Origin: Myxococcaceae bacterium
GTDB lineage: Bacteria; Myxococcota; Myxococcia; Myxococcales; Myxococcaceae
Direction: 5' to 3'
Assembly (NCBI GenBank): GCA_018262385.1
Contig: JAGSPQ010000232.1
Span: 1 to 6,245, forward strand
DNA length: 6,245 bases
Below are positions 1-6,245 of this stretch, one piece after another. Both the position numbers and the translations under genes were made by a program. The first letter of the stretch is position 1. Each line of letters starts with the position of its first letter. The notes below the pieces were generated by a model. The model made no database searches. It had not been told where the DNA came from and was given only the letters and a program-made list of their open reading frames with translations.

Positions 1-922
1 GGCGGCCCTGACCGTCGGACACCGCGCCCGGCCGGCCCCACGGACTGCCCGAGGGAGGCGGCTGCGCCGGCGGCGACTGCGGCTGACCAGGAGACGGCGG
101 GCGGCCCTGCGCATCGGACCCGCCCGAGTGACCGAACGGATTGCCCGAGGGAGGAGGAGGCGGCGGCGGCTGGGCGTTGCGGTCGTTGCGCCCCTGCGGG
201 GTCGGCCCGAGCGGCTCGAAGAAGCCACCCCGGCTCGGCGGCGGCTGCGCCGGCGGCGAAGGCGGAAGCTGGCGATCCATCGGCGGAACGTAGGCGGTGC
301 CCGAGGGCGGAGGCGGGGGAGGCGGATTGAAGGCGGTGCCGGTGGGAGGCTGCCCGCGCGGCGGGGAATCGAAGAAGCCTCCCCCTGCGTTGTTTCGCCC
401 CGGAGGATTCGAGTTCCCCGGACCATTGATGTTGCCCGGCGGAGGAACGTAGGCATTGCCCGAAGGCGGCCGGGGATTCCCGTTCGAGCCCGGACCCCAG
501 GCGTTGCCCGACGGCGGCTGCGGCTGTCCGTTCGGCGGGTTCACCGCAGTCGCGTCGTGCTGCGGAGGATTGCCGTAGTCGGGCGAGCGGTAGCCCTGAG
601 GCGCGCGGTAGCGGCCGCGCGGCGGGCGGTAGCTGGACGGCGGCACGTAGCCGTAGGGCGGCGCGTAGTAGGCGATTCCCGACGGCGGCTCCGGATAGGT
701 GCCCGGCAGCCCGGTCGCGTCCCAGTACCGGTACCCGTCGTAGTAGACGTAAACCTCGCGCCACTCGTCCCAGTAGTAGGTGTTCCCGCAGGGGTAGTTC
801 GGATCGCAGCGGACCGTCACCGTCTCGTAGACCGGGGTCCGGACATACTCATAGCTGCGAACCCTGCAGCCGCTCAGCGCCAGCACAGCGGTGATTCCAG
901 CGAGGAAAGCTTTCGAGCTCAT
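1..922 (-). CDS. Proline-rich, tyrosine-rich lipoprotein (partial, 3' end beyond left edge)
   Basis: The frame is open from an ATG at 922 to the left edge (307 codons, no stop), so the C-terminus is missing. Residues 1-19 form a lipoprotein signal peptide: Lys4, a hydrophobic core, and lipobox LSGC with Cys19 as the acylated residue. Arg follows the Cys, not Asp, so by the E. coli rule outer-membrane sorting is more likely. Residues 24-67 are very aromatic: 11 of residues 43-67 are Tyr or Trp. They also hold Cys39 and Cys45 (CX5C), a possible disulfide pair. From about residue 79 the chain is low-complexity Pro/Gly/Asn/Gln with seven PPSGxA-like motifs, two GGFF(D/E) motifs and three QGR motifs. 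This is presumably a disordered tail or linker. The start is supported by AAAGGA six bases upstream. The gene lies 93 bp downstream of rimK on the same strand and could be co-transcribed with it. I do not recognise a named family. The lipoprotein call is firm; its function is unknown. Confidence 0.85.
   Translation of the reverse strand, partial: MSSKAFLAGITAVLALSGCRVRSYEYVRTPVYETVTVRCDPNYPCGNTYYWDEWREVYVYYDGYRYWDATGLPGTYPEPPSGIAYYAPPYGYVPPSSYRPPRGRYRAPQGYRSPDYGNPPQHDATAVNPPNGQPQPPSGNAWGPGSNGNPRPPSGNAYVPPPGNINGPGNSNPPGRNNAGGGFFDSPPRGQPPTGTAFNPPPPPPPSGTAYVPPMDRQLPPSPPAQPPPSRGGFFEPLGPTPQGRNDRNAQPPPPPPPSGNPFGHSGGSDAQGRPPSPGQPQSPPAQPPPSGSPWGRPGAVSDGQGR
41..688 (-). repeat. Degenerate PPSGxA repeat tract coding the lipoprotein tail
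   Basis: The encoded tail carries seven variants of Pro-Pro-Ser/Thr-Gly-x-Ala/Pro, mostly followed by an aromatic residue. They start at residues 79 (PPSGIAY), 136 (PPSGNAW), 152 (PPSGNAY), 192 (PPTGTAF), 205 (PPSGTAY), 257 (PPSGNPF) and 289 (PPSGSPW). Spacing is irregular, from 13 to 57 residues. A larger duplication is also visible: SPPAQPPPS occurs at residues 222-230 and 283-291, and SDxQGR at 269-274 and 302-307. At DNA level the first pair gives a 20-bp identical direct repeat at 57-76 and 240-259, offset by 183 bp (61 codons). This points to expansion by internal duplication while keeping the frame. Confidence 0.75.
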
Positions 923-1015
923 GTTTCGTCCTTTGCCGGGAAGCATCGCTGGATCAGACGCAGCCGGGCTGAAGATCTTCAATTCTCACGCCGCAACGCG
1001 CTATTTCGAAATCTC
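923..1015 (-). other. rimK-lipoprotein intergenic spacer with two perfect palindromes
   Basis: This 93-bp spacer follows the rimK stop codon and is visibly richer in A+T than the flanking genes. It contains the perfect 12-bp palindrome TGAAGATCTTCA (970-981) and the perfect 10-bp palindrome ATTTCGAAAT (1003-1012). Neither has a loop or a following T-run on either strand, so they do not look like intrinsic terminators. They could be operator half-site pairs in a promoter for the lipoprotein gene, or chance. I could not place a convincing -35/-10 pair. Confidence 0.3.
929..934 (-). promoter_or_regulatory. Ribosome binding site of the lipoprotein gene
   Basis: On the minus strand AAAGGA sits six bases before the ATG at 922. 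It is the clearest Shine-Dalgarno sequence in the left half of the window and fixes the start that yields the signal peptide and lipobox. Confidence 0.7.
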
Positions 1016-1966
1016 CTAGATGTCAGGAGGCAGCGCCAGCCCCCGGGCGATGTCGGAGAACTCCAGCGCATGTCGCACCATCGCGCCCGCGATGTCCTTG
1101 CCGGTGGTCTGCTCGAGCCCCTCGAACCCCGGGCTGGAGTTGAGCTCCATCACCTTCGGGCCTTCTTTCGACTCCAGCATGTCGACGCCGCAGATCCCCA
1201 GGCCCACCGTCTGCGCCGCCCGCACCGCCACCTCGGCGTACTCGGCGGGGAGCTTGATCGGCTTGCCCTCGCCGCCCCGGTGGATGTTGCTGCGAAACTC
1301 GCCCTTGCGCGCCTTGCGCCGCATCGCCCCCACCACCTTGTTGCCCACCACCAGCGCGCGCACGTCGCGGCCCTTCGCCTCGGCGATGAACTCCTGGATG
1401 AAGATCTCCTGCCCCAGCTCCCAGAAGGTCTCGAAGATCGTCGCCACCTCTTTCATCGTGGTGGCGATCATCACCCCCACCCCCTGGGTCCCCCGCAGCA
1501 GCTTGATGATCGCCGGCAGCCCGCCGACCTCTTCCACCAGCCGCTGGATGTTGGTGCCGTCGCGCGCCATCACCGTCCGGGGAATCGCGATCCCCGCCCC
1601 GGAGAGCAGCTGAAGGCAGTTGAGCTTGTCGCGGCTGCGCGAGATCGACGGCGCGGTGTTCACCACCGGGATCCCCATCGTCGTCAGGTGCCCCACCACC
1701 GCCACTCCGTACTGGGTGATCGACGCGCCGATGCGCGGCAGCACCACCCGCAGTCCGGTCAACTCGGCGTTGCGGTAGAGCATCCGCGGCTCGGGCCCCA
1801 GCACCATCGAGCAGCGCAGGGTGTCGACCACCAGCGGCCGCTGTCCTTCGGCCTTGATCGCCGCCACCAGCCGCGAAGTCGAGTACAGCCCACGCTTGCG
1901 CGAGAGAATGCAGACCCGGCCCCGGGACGGCGGAAGCGATTTCTTGCGCGCTGGGCCCGTCGACAT
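1016..1966 (-). CDS. rimK: RimK: ribosomal protein S6-L-glutamate ligase (ATP-grasp)
   Basis: RimK is a cytoplasmic ATP-grasp ligase that adds L-glutamate to the C-terminus of ribosomal protein S6. The protein (316 aa) matches E. coli RimK (300 aa) along its length, as far as I can compare from memory. From the ATG at 1966: N-terminal domain ILSRKRGLYS (20-29); PRIGASIT (77-84); SRSRDKL (109-115); ATP-binding IIKLLRGTQGVGV (153-165), with Lys155; QEFI (191-194), then GRDVRALVVG (199-208); EFRSNIHRGG (223-232); and GVDML (260-264), MELNSSPG (273-280), TTGKDIAG near the end. Asp262, Glu274 and Asn276 correspond to the Mg-binding Asp/Glu/Asn set of E. coli RimK (248, 260, 262). A basic N-terminal tail of about 16 residues precedes the domain. 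An in-frame TTG at 1975 would add three residues, and a stop lies two codons before it, so the start is 1966 or 1975. Neither has a good Shine-Dalgarno. No S6 gene lies in the window, and the gene faces away from the activator. Confidence 0.93.
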   Translation of the reverse strand: MSTGPARKKSLPPSRGRVCILSRKRGLYSTSRLVAAIKAEGQRPLVVDTLRCSMVLGPEPRMLYRNAELTGLRVVLPRIGASITQYGVAVVGHLTTMGIPVVNTAPSISRSRDKLNCLQLLSGAGIAIPRTVMARDGTNIQRLVEEVGGLPAIIKLLRGTQGVGVMIATTMKEVATIFETFWELGQEIFIQEFIAEAKGRDVRALVVGNKVVGAMRRKARKGEFRSNIHRGGEGKPIKLPAEYAEVAVRAAQTVGLGICGVDMLESKEGPKVMELNSSPGFEGLEQTTGKDIAGAMVRHALEFSDIARGLALPPDI

Positions 1967-2016
1967 GCGCGACAAGTCTTAAGGCGAATCGGTATGGTCT
2001 GTCGCCGACTTCGAAC
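1967..2016. promoter_or_regulatory. Divergent promoter region between rimK and the sigma-54 activator
   Basis: Two genes transcribed apart share about 50 bp here, or 41 bp if rimK starts at the TTG. Rightward, GCGACA (1969-1974), an 18-bp spacer and TATGGT (1993-1998) form a weak sigma-70-like pair with four of six matches in each hexamer. It would start RNA near 2005, about 12 bases before the activator ATG. Its -35 would abut the rimK start codon. I found no convincing leftward pair, so the rimK promoter may lie inside the activator gene. That a promoter is here is inferred from gene layout; the hexamers are only suggestive. Confidence 0.3.
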
Positions 2017-3462
<1,446 letters not shown>

Positions 3463-3474
3463 CGCAGATGTAGT

Positions 3475-3523
3475 CTTCGGCCCCGGCCGATTACGTCCAG
3501 AGATCCGATGTGTTGGGCCGAAG
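3475..3523. repeat. 9-bp inverted repeat upstream of the TadE-type operon
   Basis: CTTCGGCCC (3475-3483) is matched by its exact reverse complement GGGCCGAAG (3515-3523), separated by 31 bases. The same left arm can alternatively pair with the nearby GGCCGA (3485-3490), so two mutually exclusive folds are possible in RNA. The repeat begins 12 bases after the activator stop and ends 25 bases before the chosen pseudopilin start. There is no T-run after it, which argues against an ordinary intrinsic terminator. An operator or a 5'-leader hairpin fits better, but neither is shown. No GG-N10-GC sigma-54 core occurs on the plus strand in 3463-3548. Confidence 0.4.
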
Positions 3524-3548
3524 CACCGGCGCATCATGCCGCTTGCTC

Positions 3549-4334
3549 ATGGGCCTCTCACCGCGCACCCGCACTCGTGATTCAGGACAAGCCGCCGTCG
3601 AAGCGGCGCTCACGATGCCGCTGATGTTGTTCATCCTCCTCGGGACGCTGCAGCTGTTCATGATGATGCACGCCCGCATCCTCACCCAGCTCGCCGCCTT
3701 CCAGGTCACCCGCGCCGGCAGCCTCACCCACGCCAACTGCCCGCGCATGCTCCACGCCGGCATCCTCCAGGTGCTGCCGTCGATCGAGCCGTTCGCGAAG
3801 CCGACCGGCGCGTCGATCGCCGCCAACCTCGCCAACGCCTTCGACCGCTACAAGAACAACACCTACAACGGCCGGAACATCAACGTCGGCGCGGGCAAGT
3901 CGGTCGCCCTCAACGGGGCCGGCGGCACCGGCGCGCTGATGTGGATCATCCGCAACTTCGGAGGCCGCGGCGCGGCCGGCAACGACGACAACTTCGATCA
4001 GAGCGTCGGCCCGATGCGGCTGGAGACCCAGGTCGTCTTCTGGTTCCCGATGCGGGTGCCGTTCGCCAACTGGGTCATCGCCCGAACCATGCTCGCCCAC
4101 TACAACATGCAGGCGTACTCGAATCAGAACCCGCTGATGATTCGCCAGAAGGCCAACTGGACCGGCCCCGGCGCGACGCTCTCCGCGGAGATGCGCAGCG
4201 AGATCCAGGGCCGGCTGCTCGCCGGGGAGTACGTCTTCCCGATCGTCGCCAGCTACACGATGCGAATGATGACGCCGCTCAAGGCGATCAACCTCGTCCC
4301 CAAGAACTGCGCTCTGACCCCGAACTCTCTATGA
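3549..4334 (+). CDS. TadE-family pseudopilin-like protein (Tad/Flp pilus assembly)
   Basis: The protein (261 aa) has the TadE layout: a short Arg-rich cytoplasmic tail, then GQAAVEAALTMP (residues 13-24) leading into one membrane helix (about 19-40). Gly13 and Glu18 match the G-x4-E cleavage motif at which TadV-type prepilin peptidases process TadE and TadF pseudopilins in the Tad system. After the helix comes a hydrophilic, presumably extracytoplasmic domain with Asn/Gly-rich stretches (about 93-152). A conserved-looking patch, ETQVVFWFPMRVPFANWVI (159-177), resembles the IPFANW-like patch I recall in myxobacterial TadE-type proteins. Cys64 and a Cys near the C-terminus could form a disulfide. 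It is longer than many TadE proteins. The start is uncertain: an in-frame GTG at 3510 adds 13 residues, and neither site has a Shine-Dalgarno. I chose the ATG because it gives the usual short basic tail. The stop overlaps the next gene's ATG as ATGA. Likely role: minor pseudopilin in the assembly apparatus. Confidence 0.8.
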   Translation: MGLSPRTRTRDSGQAAVEAALTMPLMLFILLGTLQLFMMMHARILTQLAAFQVTRAGSLTHANCPRMLHAGILQVLPSIEPFAKPTGASIAANLANAFDRYKNNTYNGRNINVGAGKSVALNGAGGTGALMWIIRNFGGRGAAGNDDNFDQSVGPMRLETQVVFWFPMRVPFANWVIARTMLAHYNMQAYSNQNPLMIRQKANWTGPGATLSAEMRSEIQGRLLAGEYVFPIVASYTMRMMTPLKAINLVPKNCALTPNSL

Positions 4335-6034
4335 ACACTCTCCCCACCGCTCCGCGTCCGCTTCGCCGTGGTCAGGCGCTCGTCCTCTCCGCTCTGGGGA
4401 TGGTGTTGCTGGTGTTGATGGTCACGATGACGCTGTCGTTCGGCACCAAGGCCAAGCAGAAGATGGAGGTGCAGGTCGTCGCCGACCAGGCCGCCTACTC
4501 GACCTCGGTCGCCACCGCCCGCACCTACAACGTCCTCTCGATGGTCAACCGGGTGATGATCGCGCACATGACCGCGATGCTCGGGATCCAGAGCGCGATC
4601 AGCTTCGCCACCAACTGGTTCGTGATGGTGCAGGCGTTTTTCCTCTACTACACGCTCGAGATTCTCAACCAGCTCACCTGCTGCAACTGGGGCTGCGCCT
4701 TCTACGGCTGCGTCACCGCGCTCTACGTATTGCTGACGCGGTGGATCCCGACCTTGAGAGAGCTGATGACGTTGATAGGCAGGTTCCCAAGGGCGGACCA
4801 GGCAGCCGCCCAGCAGGCGATGAACACCAGTCTGGCCTGCAACCTGATGTTCGCCGGCCAGGGGCTGACCGTCAGCATGCAGCTGTGGAACGCGCTCAAG
4901 GGCCAGAAGACCGCCGACCGGGTGATGAACAAGGCCAAGGGCGGAGTGGCGGACTGGAGCGTGCCCAGCGGCGCCGCCGACGTGACCACCCGGGAGGCCG
5001 GCTTCATCGCGGGGATGGGACCGATCGGGGTCGCGTTCGGAGTCGGAGCGATCAACGAGTCCAACCTGATCTTGATGGATCGCCACGCCGTAGTCGCCTC
5101 GATGGCCAGCCGCGGCCACTTCTTCACCACCAACCGGTCGACCTGGTTCTTCCCCAACGGGGTGAGAACGATGATGCAGGCGGCGCTGGGGCGCATCGGC
5201 GCGCGAAACGACATCACCAACGGCGGCTGGCAGCACATGGGCAAGGGGTACTTCGGCGACTTCTTCCACAGCGACTCGTTCTTGCCGACCACCAGCCGGT
5301 TCGCGCTCGCCGACGATCACGGCTTCGGGATCATTCGCCGCACCGGCCCCGCCGCGCGCCGGCCGCTCACCTGGCCGCTGGTCACCTTCGTCACCGTGAT
5401 GTCGAACAACTCGACCGGCTTCCACATCGGCCTGGCGACGATCGGCGTCTGGATGGACGCGCTCCACACCGTGCCGGCGATCTGCCTGCTCAACTGCCCG
5501 AGCGCCTGGACCAACTTCGCCGACTACAGCCCCTGGCTGGTCGCCGACTGGCGCGACAACTTCGCCCAGCCCAAGGCGCCGACCACCGTCTTCAAGGACG
5601 CCCAGGCCTCGACGCCTGATCCGTACAACCTGCTGTTCAACCTGCGCTTCACTCCCGCCGGCTCGAGCACCGGGGGCCTGGACATGAAGCACGGCGCCGG
5701 GCCGGGCGGTGGCGGGGTGATGGTGCGCGACGGCGCCAGCGGAATGGCCAACATCTCGCGGCAGGTCGGCTACTCGACCGGCATCACCTACTACCACCGC
5801 GCCGGTCACTGGAAAGAGCCGCCCAACCTCTTCAACGCCTTCTGGCGCGCCGGCATCACCCGCGCGGACATCGATCGCGCCGCGACCGCCACCTCGATCG
5901 TCGGCGTTCCGCTCACCCCCGACAACAGCCACGACATCGAGGACACCCTGCGCCAGGCCGGCGCCGGCTGGGCGGCCAGCGCGTACTGCGAGCTCTACCG
6001 GAAGGGCTACCAGGGGATTGCACAATGCCCGTGA
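4331..6034 (+). CDS. TadG-like membrane-anchored Tad pilus protein, no vWA domain seen
   Basis: The protein (567 aa) opens with RRGQALVLSALG (12-23) and a membrane helix (about 17-37), followed by KMEVQVVADQAAYSTSVATARTYN (first part 44-55, ending at 67). This is the pattern of the TadG-like N-terminal family, where a signal-anchor helix leads into an Ala-rich 'ADAAA' segment. Unlike its two neighbours it has Leu19, not Glu, five residues after the Gly, so prepilin-peptidase processing is unlikely. A second hydrophobic stretch (about 92-112) is followed by a cysteine cluster, C117 C118 C122 C127, then another hydrophobic stretch. Other cysteines are 170, 385, 389, 553 and 566. No DxSxS metal-ion site of the vWA domain found in classical TadG is visible. 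The rest (about 200-567) is Gly/Thr/Asn-rich, presumably extracytoplasmic, and unrecognised. The start at 4331 is set by the ATGA overlap with the upstream gene and by placing the basic tail before the helix. It probably relies on translational coupling, since no Shine-Dalgarno is seen. Codons 133-158 are unusually rich in rare codons. Confidence 0.72.
   Translation: MNTLPTAPRPLRRGQALVLSALGMVLLVLMVTMTLSFGTKAKQKMEVQVVADQAAYSTSVATARTYNVLSMVNRVMIAHMTAMLGIQSAISFATNWFVMVQAFFLYYTLEILNQLTCCNWGCAFYGCVTALYVLLTRWIPTLRELMTLIGRFPRADQAAAQQAMNTSLACNLMFAGQGLTVSMQLWNALKGQKTADRVMNKAKGGVADWSVPSGAADVTTREAGFIAGMGPIGVAFGVGAINESNLILMDRHAVVASMASRGHFFTTNRSTWFFPNGVRTMMQAALGRIGARNDITNGGWQHMGKGYFGDFFHSDSFLPTTSRFALADDHGFGIIRRTGPAARRPLTWPLVTFVTVMSNNSTGFHIGLATIGVWMDALHTVPAICLLNCPSAWTNFADYSPWLVADWRDNFAQPKAPTTVFKDAQASTPDPYNLLFNLRFTPAGSSTGGLDMKHGAGPGGGGVMVRDGASGMANISRQVGYSTGITYYHRAGHWKEPPNLFNAFWRAGITRADIDRAATATSIVGVPLTPDNSHDIEDTLRQAGAGWAASAYCELYRKGYQGIAQCP
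6012..6016 (+). promoter_or_regulatory. Ribosome binding site of the last pseudopilin gene
   Basis: AGGGG lies eight bases before the ATG at 6025, inside the 3' end of the TadG-like gene. It supports 6025 over the in-frame GTG at 6031. Confidence 0.6.
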
Positions 6035-6245
6035 GAAAATCCAATCCCCGCGGGCAGGCGATCGTCGAGTCGGTGCTCGGGATCCTGGTCTTCATCTCGG
6101 TGCTGATGTTCGGCCTCCACTTCGCCGACGTCACCTTCACCCAGATGAAGGTCACCGAGGCCGCGCAGTCGGCGGTCTGGGACTCGACCGCCGGCCAGAT
6201 GCACATCCTGCCGGACATCGCCGGCAACCTGTTCGGTAACTTCAA
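6025..6245 (+). CDS. TadE/TadF-type pseudopilin (partial, continues past right edge)
   Basis: Seventy-three codons are open to the right edge with no stop, so only the N-terminus is present. It has a short basic tail (MPVRKSNPR), then GQAIVESVLG (10-19) entering a single hydrophobic helix (about 16-34). An amphipathic continuation follows, with VTEAAQSAVWDSTAGQMH at residues 43-60. Gly10 and Glu15 give the G-x4-E arrangement expected at a TadV-type prepilin peptidase site, as in the gene two places upstream. The helix and EAAQSAVWD stretch resemble pilin-like TadE/TadF proteins that integrate into a pilus or pseudopilus. The gene overlaps the end of the TadG-like gene by 10 bp and has its own Shine-Dalgarno (AGGGG), so all three Tad-type genes look co-transcribed. 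Whether it is TadE or TadF cannot be decided without the C-terminal part. Confidence 0.78.
   Translation, partial: MPVRKSNPRGQAIVESVLGILVFISVLMFGLHFADVTFTQMKVTEAAQSAVWDSTAGQMHILPDIAGNLFGNF

Noticed and set aside
41..688. Spaced repeats as a possible CRISPR array
   Set aside because: The repeats are short, degenerate, irregularly spaced and in frame within a lipoprotein gene.
3477..3490. TCGGCC-CC-GGCCGA hairpin as terminator of the activator gene
   Set aside because: The loop would be two bases, or four with a 5-bp stem, and only two T bases follow. It is better treated as part of the larger inverted repeat.
3510..3548. GTG at 3510 as start of the TadE-type gene
   Set aside because: It is possible, but it adds a 13-residue stretch with Cys and Leu before the usual short basic tail and has no Shine-Dalgarno. 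Kept as an alternative only.
3941..4330. N-terminal extension of the TadG-like frame into the TadE-type gene
   Set aside because: The frame is open upstream, but that part is Arg/Pro/Gln-rich and overlaps a better-supported gene. The ATG at 4331 places the basic tail and helix correctly.
4253..6025. Long minus-strand open frame opposite the TadG-like gene
   Set aside because: The composition (Gly/Val/Ala/Arg/Asp/His) is typical of an antisense shadow. The plus strand has a membrane anchor and coupled overlaps with both neighbours.

Overview
This is a GC-rich window whose genes mostly end codons in G or C. It reads like a chromosome segment from Myxococcota or a related delta-proteobacterial lineage. 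The main reasons are an FHA-domain sigma-54 activator with no receiver domain, the style of the Tad-type pseudopilin genes (including the 'ADQAAYSTSVATARTYN' and 'IPFANW'-like signatures) and a proline-rich lipoprotein. The lineage is inferred from style; no marker gene is present.

Layout. Positions 1-922 (minus strand) hold the 5' part of a lipoprotein gene that runs off the left edge. The protein has a clear lipobox, a short segment extremely rich in Tyr and Trp, and a long Pro/Gly/Asn tail built on PPSGxA motifs. Upstream of it on the same strand, 1016-1966, is rimK, an ATP-grasp ligase that adds glutamate to ribosomal protein S6. A short divergent intergenic region (about 1967-2016) separates rimK from 2017-3462 (plus strand), an FHA / AAA+ / Fis-HTH sigma-54 activator with all core motifs intact. 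About 90 bases later, three plus-strand genes begin with overlapping ends: a TadE-type pseudopilin (3549-4334), a TadG-like membrane-anchored protein (4331-6034), and the start of another TadE/TadF-type pseudopilin (6025 to the right edge).

How they work together. The last three genes look like one translationally coupled operon for the minor-pilin part of a Tad/Flp pilus or a related envelope secretion apparatus. The activator immediately upstream on the same strand is a candidate regulator, with its FHA domain presumably sensing a phosphothreonine partner. However, no GG-N10-GC sigma-54 promoter core lies in the gap between it and the pseudopilin genes. rimK and the lipoprotein face the other way and may be functionally unrelated.

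Nothing here proves a wholly new system. The most unusual items are the lipoprotein's aromatic patch and repeats, the cysteine cluster and neighbouring patch of rare codons in the TadG-like gene, and a 9-bp inverted repeat in front of the pseudopilin operon. No RNA genes, insertion sequences, CRISPR arrays or attachment sites were seen.
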